DNA of 64,000 bases, taken from NCBI GenBank assembly GCA_029255685.2, contig CM055314.2, forward strand, positions 38,384,790 to 38,448,789, read 5' to 3'. The translations under genes and the position numbers were made by a program. The notes under the pieces were generated by a model, which made no database searches, had not been told where the DNA came from, and was given only the letters and a program-made list of their open reading frames with translations. The DNA comes from Silene conica. Its lineage: Eukaryota; Streptophyta; Magnoliopsida; Caryophyllales; Caryophyllaceae. Below are positions 34,548-46,968 of this stretch, one piece after another. Numbering within the stretch: position 1 is the stretch's first letter; each line of letters opens with the position of its first letter.

Positions 34548-35507
34548 TTAATTTATGTGGCCTAGACGGCAATGCCAAATAAACGATTCATTTGGATCAC
34601 TTGATTTTAGTCTTTTCGTTTGCACATTATGGACATCAATAGATTTTGAGTTGTTGAGCACATAAATCCCATTTACGGAATTTGCTTGGCCTACCACCAA
34701 ACCATTTCGATGTATTTCACCAAAATTATTCTTGATCATGAATGAAAAACCTTCCATGTCCAACATGGCAACCGAAATGATGTTCTTTGGTAAAGAGGGT
34801 ACATAATAACAATCTTTCAAATACAACTCATAACCACTAGCTAAACGTAGTACGTAGGTTCCCTTTGAAGAAGCGGCTACCCTAGCCCCATTTCCAAGTC
34901 TGAGATCCACGTCTCTTTTATCTAGCTTCTCCACACTTCTTAGCCCCTGTAATTGATTACAAAGGTGAGATCCACAACCAGTATCCAATACCCATGTTAT
35001 AGAGGAGGTGAAATTAATGTCAATAACATATATTTCGGATAGAGTCTTACTCTTTGGAGTGATGATTCCATCTTTGATGTCCTCCAAATATCTGGGGCAG
35101 TTACGCCTCCAATGGCCAAACTCAAAACAATGGTGACAAATTTCAAAAGGTTTAGCACCCCTTTTCCTGGTCGTAGTAGTCCCACTAGCTACTCCCTTCA
35201 TGGGTCGCTTTCTTCTCTTCATCCTCTTAAACTTCCTTCCGTTCCTAATGGAAAGAGGTTTTCCGCTTGTGCTCCCACTCATCTCCTCATCCCCTTTTGT
35301 CTCTAAAGACATCGAGTTCATTTGAGAGACAAGTTTATCACAATCATGATCAGACATTATAATTGGTCTAGGTAGAGCAGAAGCGGTTACTAGACAAAGA
35401 TTTCCATTGTTGTCGATCGTAAAGCGCATTTCTCTAGTCGAATCATCTTCACAGTATTTTTGCCAGTTATCAATGGTGATCGGAACGAGATTATTGAAAG
35501 CATCCAT
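34548..35507 (-). pseudogene. C short gag fused to protease
   Basis: This 319-codon frame has only about 120 residues before the zinc knuckle, so the usual copia capsid domain (200 residues or more) is missing. Visible parts are a basic stretch (about 88-118), the CX2CX4HX4C knuckle (C124, C127, H132, C137), the aspartic protease loop WVLDTGCGSHLC (D175) and the start of the pre-integrase region (WHCRLGHIN at the end). The start at 35507 is the first ATG in frame. The missing capsid part could be a deletion, or it could lie degraded in the leader. A product could not form a particle without a helper. Confidence 0.85.
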
Positions 35508-37930
35508 TTTTCAATTACTACAAGAGATGAAGGAAAAATTAACATTTATCGTTTTGTAAACTTGTAAATAATGTTGACAAGTTTTAGCATCTATAAAATG
35601 ACCTATACCCAATTTTATAAATGATTCCAAGACCCAAACCCATACCACCGAAATCGTGAATTACTGGAACTCCGACCCAATAATATGGTTTGGTAGGTTA
35701 AAACCGGTTCTACCATAGAACTCTTGGTTGATGACTAATCATTATTTATTCATCTTTAGCCCGGAACACATTAACCACTGGTCCTCTACACTTTCGTTGA
35801 GTACAAACCAAATTTCAATTGCATCGAGATGCGATCCGCCCACTGGACTGAATCCACCTCATCGCCCCACTTATCCTACGTAATGAGGTTTGTACTGCCC
35901 ACTGGACTAGCACCACCCCACAAAATAGAAGCTCATGGGTTCTACTATTTGGTAAGGCTAATTCTCAATTGTTTTGTTTAATATAGAGGTCTTGTCAATT
36001 TATTATCTATCTCCTTTAAGCGAATTAAATTGGTGAACTCGATAATTATAATTGACACGGTCGTTTTTAACGATTTAAACTAATATGCATGTTTATGGCG
36101 ATTTGGCTATGCATGCAAACATATAAATAATGCAAAAATAAAAGCAATAAAATCCTAGTATGGCCTTCCTAGTAATAGTAAAAACTAATTAACTATTACA
36201 AATTCGGAAACCAACTCCATGGTCCCTTGAACTTCATTGGCACGCCATCCAAGAAAACACCATCTTGTCGGAACTCCTTTCCGTATGGCACCGTCTTTTG
36301 GATCTCCGGAATTACAATAAAATAATACAACTACTCTATTGTAAAACTGAAAAATTAAATTTAAATTACAAACCCGTGATAGGAGATCACATAAATTACA
36401 ACCGAATCAATATCTCCTTTCATTACGGGTAATATTGATTAAAACTAAGGTCATACTAAGAAAAATTACATAATTCCAAATTATATAAAAACATTCAAAT
36501 ATGACATTCATAAAATTGCAATAATAAAATATGTATGCACATGCTCAATTTTTAACGCCAAATCGCCTTATGGGAGCAAATATCTCATATTTGTTTACGG
36601 TTTTTACGGATATGCGCGACTTTAACTATTAAAATCATCAAAATTACATAAATCTCATTTATGTCCAAGCTAATCATCCTAACATACTTTAGGAATCAAT
36701 GTTTAGTCTCTACTAATGTTTGATCATGACTTAACTTGATTTTGCATTATTGTTCATAAATTATTTGTATTTTCGGGAAAAATAAACAAAATATGGCCAA
36801 ATGAGTCAATAAAATTCAAAATTTAAAATTCAAAAATTTTGAACTTTCTAGAAATTTTCTAAAAATTCATAAATTAAGAAAATGGTCTTATGCAAATATA
36901 TATAGTTTATTTCTTAAATAAATCGTATAATAGTCGTTTTTATGGTTAAAAATCCGATTTAAATTATAAAAACTTGCAATAAACTGCTATAAACTTTTAG
37001 TCATCCTAAAATATATATTAGAGTCTGAAAATGACCAAAATTACAGACCATACTCGAAATTTTGTTTTTAAGACTCATAAATTACGATTATTAACTAATT
37101 ACTTATAAAAATTAATAATCATAAAAACAGAAACTTTTTGATATCCAACATTTAGATCTTATGTTCCTATTATATAAGACATCTATGGGTAAAATTTTAT
37201 GCCATAATCTTAATATTAACCATTTTTAACACAATAAGTCATTATTTAGCCGATTTTAACTATTAAAATCACAAAACATGCATCACTTGAGAATAAATTC
37301 TCAAAAATTATATACATTCTGTAAATATTGCATGTGACATTGTGTAAAATGTTTATGGAAAAATTCCAACTATAACTATTAAAGTCGAATTTGAGTCACT
37401 ATTAATGCGATTTTTACTATAAAAATCATTAATCATGCAAAATAAGTCAAATAATTTCGAAAATTCCTACAGGTACTTTATATATTGCATGTGACTTCTC
37501 ATAAAAATTTTAAGATCAAATTCGAAATATAACCTCCTATACCCATTTTAACTCATATTATGACTATTTATCTCATAAAATTCATAATCCATGCATAATA
37601 ACTCCATTTGTTACAAAACTTTATATACAATATATAAAATTTGCATGTGAGAACATATCAAAAAATCTCGGCCAGAAACTATGTTTTACTATTTTTCCCA
37701 TTAATTGTTGTTTAAAACCAATTTAAACTACAAAATATACAAATAAATATAAAAATGAACAATAAAAATCCATAAAACTATTTTTATGTCCTAAAACCAT
37801 TTTAGAATAAGAAACTTTAACATGCAAAATTATTTTGTGATTTATCATAATAAATACAATAATTTCGAAATTTATATGTTAATCTGTTTAACATAAAACA
37901 TGAATCCGATCATGCATGCAACAACCGTAA
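35508..37930 (-). other. Long AT-rich leader of C without a gene
   Basis: These 2.4 kb lie between the primer site (37931-37943) and the gag start and contain no ORF above 60 codons. The DNA is strongly AT-rich, with repeated words such as ATAAAATTCATAA. Two CCCACTGGACT words lie at 35838 and 35899. Long leaders occur in some copia clades; a decayed capsid gene is an alternative. Confidence 0.6.
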
Positions 37931-37943
37931 TGCTCTGATACCA
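37931..37943 (-). other. Primer-binding site of C (initiator tRNA-Met)
   Basis: The minus strand reads TGGTATCAGAGC, complementary to the 3' end of plant initiator tRNA-Met, two bases from the LTR end. Confidence 0.9.
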
Positions 37944-37945
37944 CT

Positions 37946-39218
37946 AGTTGGAAATTAAGTTCCATATTTTATACTCAAATCTAATGTGAGTTTTGTTTCT
38001 TTAAGTTTAGGTTATAAAACTTAATAAGATCTTATGCATGCATGATGATATCATAAGATGTGATTGTCCTTACATTGGTTTTAGAAGGTTTATACTCAAT
38101 AATCACCTATTATATGAGTCTTCAAATAACCGAAATACCCTTATAACGATCTAACAAAAACCATCTCCAAAAGATGCGTATCAAGGACCCTATCTCAAAC
38201 TAAGACTATTTTTGTTACTAGAAAAATAGAATTAGTATACCCGAAAAATAATAATATTACACTTAATACTATTAGAATAAAATGATTTTCAATACTAGAA
38301 GTACTAATTTCTAGTGAATATATTGAGAATTAGATGTTGTAAGAATATTGACTTAGTATATTAGCTAGTAGTATGCATGTAGTGTGCCATGTACTTATAG
38401 GAAAACAAGATGACCTTGCTTGTTGAAGCAATATGGCCGGCCATCTCAAGCAACACAAGGCCAATGCATGGCATTCTTTTCCTTACACATAGCACACAAT
38501 ATGCCTTACATATCTTACACATCCTTACACACCTAAACCTAGGTTTAGTGTATAATACACACAATCACATTGTGCATACTATGTCACGGCTGAAATGGGG
38601 TGGATAATAGACCCATTTTATCTTTGTCAATTGTGTTAATTTGTAACATGTCACATATGTTCCATAACACATGACCCTATTTGTTAATTATGCAATTTTA
38701 ACTATTAAAATCCATAATTTACAAATTTATTACATTTAAATAATTATACTAACAATTCGAAATTATTATTGTATAAAAATGTAATATCATAATTTTAATT
38801 ACAACTCTTTGCAATTTTATGATCAACCGTGTTCATTCTCAATTTAATCGTTTCCCAAACCAATAAACAAAACGAGTAATAAAACGATTTTATTACTTAG
38901 ACCGTTTTATTATTATAATCCTCATTACAATCATATTTGTTACGTAAAATCATTTCCAAATTTCTAGTTATTAATTAATTTGTATCCAATACGATATTAA
39001 TTAATTATTCCATTGAGACGGAATTCCCTAAAGATATGACCTTAAGGGATCAACTGATCACCACCATCATATGACGATAATGTCAAACTCTAGACAGCCA
39101 ATCATTATCGGTAAATGTTGATCAGTCGACTTTAAAAGAGTAACACTCCCAATTGTGTTTCATTCAGATGAGTTTTAATTATGTCAACACACTATTGTCG
39201 AGGACACTTCCTCCAACA
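37946..39218 (-). repeat. 5' LTR of C (1273 bp)
   Basis: It matches the 3' LTR throughout. The terminal base that should be T at 37946 is A, so this end reads AGTTGG in place of TGTTGG; the other end is CCTCCAACA. Confidence 0.95.
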
Positions 39219-39223
39219 GTTTC

Positions 39224-39618
39224 TTGACTACGGATGTTCCTTCGTAGGCAAGTTCAAGACCATCCCATATTTCCTTAGCGGAATTACAAGATGAGAATCT
39301 ATCAAATTTTGAAGTTATCATACCGTTTTGTAGGAGGCTCATGGCCTTAGAATTTTTCTCTGCAATTTTGTATTCGGCTTCTACATAATCACCTTCCATC
39401 TTTTCGTAGGTTGTTCCATTGGCGGCGGCGACCAAGATTTTCTTTGGTCCGGTTTGAATGATCTTCCAACATTCCCAATCACATCCCTTGATGTAGTGAG
39501 TCATCATATTCTTCCATAGACTATAGTTCTTACCATCGAAGATAGGACACTTGAGATGCTTAGAATCCATAGTTGATAAAGTATATAATATAGAATCAAT
39601 AGTCGGATCAAAACTCAC
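39224..39618 (-). pseudogene. S gag, 5' part, cut by the copia C insertion
   Basis: The N-terminal gag part contains the copia gag start DSKHLKCPIFDGKNYSLWK, then KEIWDGLELAYEGTSVVKK, where C inserted at GTTTC. The continuation starts at 29893. The start at 39618 lies 26 bases downstream of the primer site; a later ATG (MDSKHLK, about residue 17) is an alternative. The final residues of the longer frame are LTR sequence, not gag. Confidence 0.85.
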
Positions 39619-39643
39619 GCGGTTAGACGATCAAGAGCACGAG

Positions 39644-39655
39644 GCTCTGATACCA
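39644..39655 (-). other. Primer-binding site of S (initiator tRNA-Met)
   Basis: The minus strand reads TGGTATCAGAGC, two bases after the 5' LTR end at 39658. Confidence 0.9.
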
Positions 39656-39657
39656 AT

Positions 39658-41133
39658 TGAAGAGTCTATTGATATGATATACTCAAGTAGGGGGGGTTGA
39701 ATTGAGTATGCCTTCTTTTTCAAATCTTCTTCGATTTGTGTGAATGTATGATGAACGTTGAGTAGAGCAAGTAATAAATAGAGACACGATATTTTTGAAG
39801 TGGTTCAGTTTCACAATTTGAAACCTACGTCCTCTATTCTCGATTAATAAAATTAGTATCGACTCCGGATTACAATTTTATCAACCCTACTCATACAACT
39901 TTGATGTTAGTTGTAACTCTATCTAGATACCGTTAAATATCTAGATAAGACAAGTACCGTTAAATACTTGCTTACAATGAGTACCGTGAAATACTCGATC
40001 TATCTTACGCTAATAAGATAAGTCTTCAAAGTTTTTTCAAAGTCACAATCTTGAATAAGATCAATGCTAGAGCACTTGAATCTTGAAACGAATATGACAA
40101 TTTTAAGCTCGAATCTCGAAGAATATAATCAGCGATTTCTCTCTTGATTTGCGTGAATATGTGTGTGTAATTTCGTACCAATCAATGTGTCACAAGTAAT
40201 CTATTTATATGGAATTGTATCTAGGTTATTAAACCTTGGATGATTTAGGAATATTACTTAAACTAGAATTCTAGTCCTTAGGTAATACTACCATAAATCT
40301 AATCTTAATTGATTTAGGAAAGATTTAAATAAGATATTTAAGTATTATATATGGAATCAATTTCCTAATTCATATTTAGGAAAGATCTTATATAATAAAT
40401 AAATAGCAACCTTATTAAAACCAACTTCCTAAACCTTGTCAAAATATAATAAATTATATTACCATAATATATTCTAAATTGTTTTAGGATATCTAAATAA
40501 ATACATTTTTATTTATTTAAACAACCCTACACGATTATGGAACGTGTCATAGCACACGACTTTCCAAAACCGTTTCTCACAATTACTAGAATTATATTAT
40601 TTGACAATTAAGTTATATAAAAATCGTTAGTTTATTAGAATTAAATAATTAACTCATAAAAAAATTATTTATTCCTTTTTCACTAAAGGATATTTTATAT
40701 TAACCCATTAAGATTAATAGTTCCATATTCCAAAAATAGAATACCAATTAAACATTAATTGTTCATGACGACTTTGGAAACCAAAATCGTTTCAACCACC
40801 ACAAATATTTCGATCATTTCTTCGATCATTTCTTCTATATGGAGTTATAGCTACAAGCTATAACTTGAAACCAATCTCATACTAAAGTCATAGTTGATAA
40901 GTATAACTTTAGTTCAATATGCACTTGTGATCTACTTTCAATCTTCGATTTAGTCAATTCATTGACTAATATTCTTGAATCTTTTGTACTTGATTGATGA
41001 GATCCTTTAAACTAATATTTTTTACACTTAACACACGATTATACGCACGAGTATATAATATATATAGCTAGACTTGTCATTATCAAAACATAAGCATATT
41101 TACTTAATATATATTTGAATATATGGTTCAACA
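39658..41133 (-). repeat. 5' LTR of S (1476 bp, uninterrupted)
   Basis: It runs from TGAAGAGTCTATTG to ATGGTTCAACA. It preserves the empty target site of LTR P (CAAAGTCACAATCTT near 40040) and the 10 bp hairpin (40843-40865). Confidence 0.93.
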
Positions 41134-41138
41134 GTAAC

Positions 41139-41648
41139 CTTATTCAGCTCACGGTAGTCGATGCACAACCGCATACTACCATCCTTCTTCTTGACGAACA
41201 AGACTGGAGCACCCCACGGCGAAGCACTTGGTCGAATAAAACCCTTTTCGATCATCTCCTCAAGTTGCTTCTTAAGTTCCTGTAACTCTGCTGGAGCCAT
41301 ACGATAAGGGGCTTTCAAAATGGGACCAGTATCAGGCAACAAATCAATCGAGAACTCTACATCTCTCTCAGGAGGAATGCCAGGTAGATCCTCAGGAAAC
41401 ACATCAGGAAACTCCTTAACCACAGGGATATCTTCTAACTTTAACTCTGCTGAAACATCACGAACACTGCACAGATAGATCTGATGACCCTTTCTACCCA
41501 TGCTGACCATCTTTAGAGCAGAAACCCACTTAACAGTAGGTGTAACCCTAACACCCTGATAAGAAACCCTCGAACCCATAGGACTCTTGAGCACGATCTT
41601 TTGATCACGACACTGAAACCTAGCATCATATCGAGCTAACCAATCCAT
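41139..41648 (-). pseudogene. R protease-to-RT segment, cut by the copia S insertion
   Basis: It begins at [13 protein letters not shown], the end of the gypsy protease domain, continues with [20 protein letters not shown], and then the first polymerase motifs ([34 protein letters not shown]). The target site GTAAC of copia S follows at once; residues after that are LTR sequence. The frame overlaps the gag-protease frame at 41636-41648 with a one-base shift next to the GMDWL motif, so protease and polymerase are uncoupled by a small deletion. Confidence 0.9.
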
Positions 41649-42910
41649 GCCAGTATCACATCAAACTCTCCTAGTTTGAATTGGACAAGATCAGCTGGAA
41701 GGATCGTCCCTGCAATACTGACAGGTACGTCCTTGAACAGAACGGAGCAAGAAACAATCTCGCCCGTAGGAAGGGATATGGAGGTATCAACGGATGATGA
41801 AGAAGTGAGTCCAGCTCGGATGGAAAAAGATTCGGATACGAAAGACATCGACGCACCCGTATCAAAAAGTACGAAAGCAGATAAAGAGTTAACCAGAAAA
41901 GTACCCTTAACAACATCTGGATTAGCATCTGCCTCTGCACGACTCATAACGAACACTCGACCAGTCCTTGGAGCTTCAGTCTTAGGAGCATCGAACTTTG
42001 GCTTCTGGGGACAGTCAACAGCCTTGTGTCCTGGAGCCTTAGAGGTGAAACATGTGATCGGATTACCAGTATCACAATACTTACCTAGGTGGTAAGCCTT
42101 CCCGCATTTGAAGCAAGATAAATCCCTCTTAGCTTGACCTTGATCACGCGGGGCATACGAACGAGCCTCGAACTTCTGCTTCTTCTGGGGAGCACTAGAA
42201 GCAGTGAAAGGCCTCTTAACAAAATTATTTTTTGCATTCTCTTCAGCCTCGGTAGCAAGGACCGAATCATAAATGCTGAGAGCACGATCATAAGCATGCT
42301 GGAAAGAAGTCGAAGGAATACCAGACATAGCGGTCCGGACTTTAGGAGTCAGATTCTTCTCATAACGACGAGTCCTCGACACTTCATCCATAGCAACAGA
42401 GGTGACGAATCGTGACAGCTTCACGAAGTTGTTGGTGTACTCGTCTACAGTCATGGAACCCTGCTGCAAACGAAGGAATTCCTGCTCCTTCTGCCAGCGC
42501 ATCTCCTCTAGATAGAACCTTTTCTTCAGAGCTTCGGAGAAAACAGCCCAACCATACCCTGGTTGTGCTTCTAGGCAAGCTCTAGCAAGAGCCCACCAGT
42601 TGTCGGCCTCATCCTTCAGATAGTAGGTGGCGATGTTCACCATTTGATCCTCAAGACACTCAGTAGCAAGGAACAACTTCTCGATCTCTCGAATCCAAGC
42701 CTCCAAAGCAGTCGGGTCATTCGCACCATCATAAGTAGGGGGACGGTGACGAGCAAAACGATCAAACACATTCTGATGCGGACGGTTGTTGTTGTTGTTA
42801 TTGTTGTTGAGGTGAGTAGTGAAACCTTCGGCCATGGATGCCAAAGCAGCCTCAAGTCTCCTAATGCGATCGGCATCAGCCTCACCATTTCCGTTGCGCA
42901 CCATCTGCAA
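41636..42910 (-). pseudogene. R gag and protease
   Basis: The 424-codon frame starts with a helical N-terminus and an asparagine run (residues 35-42, AAC repeat). The gag capsid core follows (FDRFARHRPPTYDG to RFVTSVAMDEVSR). The first zinc knuckle (C266, C269, H274, C279) is intact. The second (C287, S290, H295, C300) lacks its second cysteine. The protease active site is LFDTGAS (D350). The frame breaks by one base at ILGMDW. The start at 42910 or the next ATG (codon 4) are both possible, and both lie about 180 bases from the primer site. Confidence 0.9.
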
Positions 42911-43083
42911 GAACGAATGGTCGTTAAGAGTGGTAACCTAAATTCCACTTCAAACAACTACTCATACACTCTACAAATATAAGCAAACCAACGATTCCTA
43001 TTGGTTTCTACCCCATTTACTCTCACTCATTAACTAGGCCATTTACTTTAGTCATCATCTAAGCGAGAGTTGGGAGCGTGTTC

Positions 43084-43095
43084 GCTCTGATACCA
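43084..43095 (-). other. Primer-binding site of R (initiator tRNA-Met)
   Basis: The minus strand reads TGGTATCAGAGC, two bases from the LTR end at 43098. Confidence 0.9.
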
Positions 43096-43097
43096 AC

Positions 43098-45257
43098 TGT
43101 AACAACCCGGATTATAAAATAAAGGAAAAACATAATATAAAAGAATATCAGAGTGTAACTCAATGATAACTGGGTTAAGGTGGCAAAAACACCTTACCCA
43201 AATCCGGATCGATACTCAAATCGAAAAACAAACTAATACATTATTCAAAGGTTCTTAAAAACTTAAAGCAAAGGTTCTAAACAATTTATTAAGCTCGCTT
43301 CGCACATTCCCCAAGTAAGCATCAACCAAACAGCGACCACCTGAACAACCTGAGAAGGGGGTCGACAATCAGTCGGGAGTAATTAGATGCTCTCCCAATC
43401 ATGTTTACAACAATTGAATGTAACCAACAATCAATAACAATTGAAATGTAAAACTAGTAAACATGCGAGATAATCTACACTCATGAAAGTCCAATCAAAC
43501 TTACCATCATTTGAAGACATAATACGGCAATCATGTGAGGATATAAACATGACATGACATGAAAGCAAACTTACCATACCATGATATTCTCAACACCAGA
43601 CCAATGGACCAAACGAACCTAGACCATATGCGACCACTAGACCATGAACCCTTACAACCCAAGTAACTCACGACTCATAGTAACATAAGGCACAATGCTA
43701 GCAATAAAGCGTAGCGAATATGGTGACACACAATCCATTGCAATAGAAGGCACAAAGCTATCATCAAAGCATAGCGAATAGAGCGAACGCCCGTTAGAGC
43801 GTATCACCACTGCCTCTAACTTGTCAGAGCGTATCACCACTGCCTCTGACTGACGGAGCGTATCACCACTGCCTCCATCGGTGTGGAGCGTATAACCACT
43901 GCCTCCACGGTACTATGTATAGCGTATCACCACTGCCTATGTGCCTAAGACCTGGCCAGACCTCTCGATGCAATAACTGTACACCGAACGACACTCAGGA
44001 CCCAGAACGTATAACTGACGAATCTGGCCACCCCCGAACATAGACCAAAATAAATCCCACATCAATGGGTGGCGTTAGTTCATTCCGATAGTATATAACC
44101 GATACTACCGTCATCTATTCAAACTAGCAAACAACAATGCACAGTATAACTGACTGTACTAACATGCGTGAATAACATCACGACTCAAACCAGTAGAACA
44201 TCATAACAGACTGTCCTAATATCAAATGCATAGGAGTATCCAACGACATATGCAAACACAATATTATACAATCACTGAACACAACTCAACATGTGAATCA
44301 AGTATAAACAACCAAAGTTATAGTAACTTTAACTATAACATAAGTAATAGATGCGAGGTTATACTAACCTCAACTATAACTTCCACATATGGCTTGAGGT
44401 TATAGTAACCTTAGCCAAACCTTGACACGAACATAAAGTTATACTAGCACTAACCATAACCTTGAGTCATACCTCAGGTTTACGTTAGTCGCAGGTATAA
44501 CTTTAACTCGTAGTTCAAAGTTATATATTAACTTCAGCTATAACTTTGAGTCGTACTCAAGGTTGTACTAGTTTCAGCTATAACCTTGAATCATATTTTC
44601 AAGGTTACACATACTTCACTATAACCTTGAGCAACACTCTTGTCCATTAGCCTTGCCGCCATCTAGGGTTTTTCTCGCGAACCCTAGTTGCGCACACGAC
44701 ACCCATAACGACTTATCAACACATTATAATCCACAATTACGATAATAAAACATACATAAATATATGAGACATAATTAATCTATGACAATAAATAATCAAA
44801 CATGTACTAATCGTACAAACAATCATTAAATCATATTAATTACATCAATTGGCATAAACACAACTAAAAGAGAAACACCTAGTTACCTTTTTTGGCAATT
44901 AAATCTAGAGCTCGTCATCAACAACGTAGACGTCTTCTCCAGGTGAAATCTCCACGCCTTTAATAATTATCACACGTGCCAAAAGAGAGAACAAATCTAA
45001 TAAATATACTAATTATATAAAACTAATAAAATAAAACGCTTAAAACATGAGACTTACGACGAGGAAAGATAGATCCAAAGAGTAGGATCGATCTAGGCTT
45101 GGAAAGCACGAAGGTAAAAGGAAGAAGAAGTGGCGGCACGAAACCCTAGGCGAAGGGAAGTGGCACGCGGCACCAGAGGAGAGAAAAAGAAGGAGAGAAT
45201 TAGGTTTAGGGTTTAGAGAAGATGTGGAAAATAAAACAAGGGTTTGGTTTCCCCCCA
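43098..45257 (-). repeat. 5' LTR of R, about 200 bp missing at its far end
   Basis: It matches 11622-13986 up to GGGTTTGGTTTCCCCCC and then passes directly into LTR G (ACCCCCATTTATTT). The hairpin arrays at 43793-43940 and 44313-44640 match those in the 3' LTR. Confidence 0.92.
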
Positions 45258-46274
45258 CCCCCATTTATTTAAGGATCTGTACTAGGACACCTCAGATAAC
45301 TAAGGGTGTTACCATCCCGGTTTCCCGAGGCAGTAGATACAAAGGAAAGATAAACAGTACTTTAATTAAAAGTTGAACTCCAAAACATGTTCTTACAACT
45401 GTATCAAACTGACTTATAAAATGAAAGTACAACTCATGCTAAACTGACTATGGTGATCTAGACTCTATTCTGGTCCGGATCCAAGCTCTCTCCCCCCATA
45501 GCTTCCCATAGTCTCAGCCACCTGTCAATCTGCTCCCCAATAATTTGGTTCATCACAGGTGATCACGAATACACAGGGTCAACCACGAGGTTGAGTAGAG
45601 GAAAAATAAATAAACAAACACTATTATATATATATTGGGATCAATCACCCCATCTCCGCACTGATCCAACGCCAAATAAACTCCGCACCGATCCAACGCC
45701 ACATAAACTCCGCACCGATCCAACGCCACATAAACTCCGCACCGATCCAACGCCAAATAAACTCCGCACCGATCCAACGCCAAATAATCTCCGCACCGAT
45801 CACAACGTATCACAGCATGATATAAATGAATAACTCATATAACATTCATATTATAGCATAAGGTAAACATGGAAATCACCGAATATTAACAACATGTTCA
45901 ACATTATAATCGCAGTAATTCCCCTACCTCGAATACCAGAATTGTAGATAAGTCCAAGCTCGTTAGAAGTGTTCCACACGAAACTCGCTACCTAAACACG
46001 TATATGTAACGAATTAAAAACCTTCCCGAAATCCCATAACAACCTATACTGTCTATAAATAGAAACCTTCCATAAAAGGAAAGTTTCCACAAATAGAACT
46101 CATTATAAATGGAAAGTTTCCATAAATAGAAACTTCCCTAACTCATTGATTTCCCGACTCATAAGCTTTAACTACGCGATAGCAAATAACATTGAAATAA
46201 CGAAAGACGGCTATTATTAAAATAGTAGTAATAATAGTAATACTACTAAAATTATAACAATAATAAATATAATT

Positions 46275-46316
<42 letters not shown>

Positions 46317-46968
46317 TATCCTAACTAAAATAACATAAACACCACATAAAACCGAGACCACCGCCCGAGTTTAACCAACCACTTAACCACCGTGTCATGC
46401 CCTCACCACCTCCGACAGCCGCCGACCCTAACACCCAGACGGCCCTCAACCACCTCAGTCACCAACCACCCCTTCGCCGGCCACCGGCAAGGCGGACTAA
46501 ACACAAACCCAACCCTGGTTCCTCTCTTATTCGACTCTGCCACCACCTGAACAGACCCCTGTCGACGCAGCCACCTGTGTTTCCACCACCCACAACTGCC
46601 TTCTAGGTTCCCTTGACACTAGACTCATACACCACGGTGGTGCCACTGTATCGACCTCCCTCGAGTCAACAATGGTACCACCCCCTTACATCCCCTTGCG
46701 CAAACACGACCTGACCAGAGACCACAACCCAGACCACCAGTAAATCGAATACCACTTTGTACACCACACCCAACGCCTGAAACCACTGAGACAGACCTCC
46801 CACGACTCTCCTAACCACCGTGAACAAAGAGACAAGAATACAAAACAACGATGAGATCCCGACATAAAACGAATCCCATACAAACGTGAGCAAACACAAC
46901 CCGATTGAACTACTGGTGAGAAAAACGTGTAACCATACCTGCTTTTGGGTCAGATCGAAGGGTGCTAG
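45258..46968 (-). repeat. Partial 3' LTR of G
   Basis: It matches 61120-62815. It holds a 27 bp tandem repeat CTCCGCACCGATCCAACGCC (45652-45800; five full units against four in the other LTR, 61514-61640) and an (AAT)n run (46269-46317). H is inserted at its right end. Confidence 0.93.

Larger units (their letters stand above)
29894..39223 (-). mobile_element. Complete Ty1/copia element C (29899-39218) with target duplication GTTTC
   Basis: The insertion is in the gag of S: GTTTC at 29894-29898 and 39219-39223. Both LTRs are 1273 bp (29899-31171 and 37946-39218) and I counted about 18 differences by eye, so it is fairly young. Minus-strand order: LTR, tRNA-Met primer site, a 2.4 kb leader without a long ORF, a short gag joined to protease, integrase, reverse transcriptase, RNase H, 3' UTR, polypurine tract, LTR. 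The normal capsid part of gag is missing and pol has several breaks, so it may have been mobilised in trans. The clade is uncertain; Tork/Angela is possible. Confidence 0.93.
16634..41138 (-). mobile_element. Ty1/copia element S (SIRE/Maximus-like), 16639-41133
   Basis: The target duplication GTAAC (16634-16638 and 41134-41138) brackets two LTRs of about 1.47 kb: 16639-21834, split by LTR P, and 39658-41133. The minus-strand order is LTR, tRNA-Met primer site, gag with long coiled coil, protease, integrase, reverse transcriptase, RNase H, an extra ORF in the env-like position, polypurine tract, LTR. The extra 3' ORF and the reverse transcriptase/RNase H motifs fit the SIRE/Maximus lineage. 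Removing P (3.7 kb) and C (9.3 kb) leaves about 11.4 kb, a usual size for that lineage. Several frameshifts and stop codons make it defective. Confidence 0.9.
11617..45257 (-). mobile_element. Ty3/gypsy chromovirus R, interrupted by copia S and truncated in its 5' LTR
   Basis: R reads on the minus strand: 5' LTR (43098-45257, incomplete), tRNA-Met primer site, gag-protease, reverse transcriptase, RNase H, integrase with chromodomain-like tail, polypurine tract, 3' LTR (11622-13986). Copia S (16639-41133) split the reverse transcriptase and duplicated GTAAC (16634-16638, 41134-41138). The base pairs beside the 3' LTR are GTGAT (11617-11621). The partner duplication is gone because the 5' LTR breaks off at about 45257 against LTR G. 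Coding sequence carries at least two frameshifts and one stop. Confidence 0.9.

Noticed and set aside
45553..45833. Repeat proteins DRCGVYLAL (minus) and LRTDPTPNK (plus)
   Set aside because: The 27 bp period of the G LTR tandem repeat is divisible by three, so frames stay open; no start context or domain.
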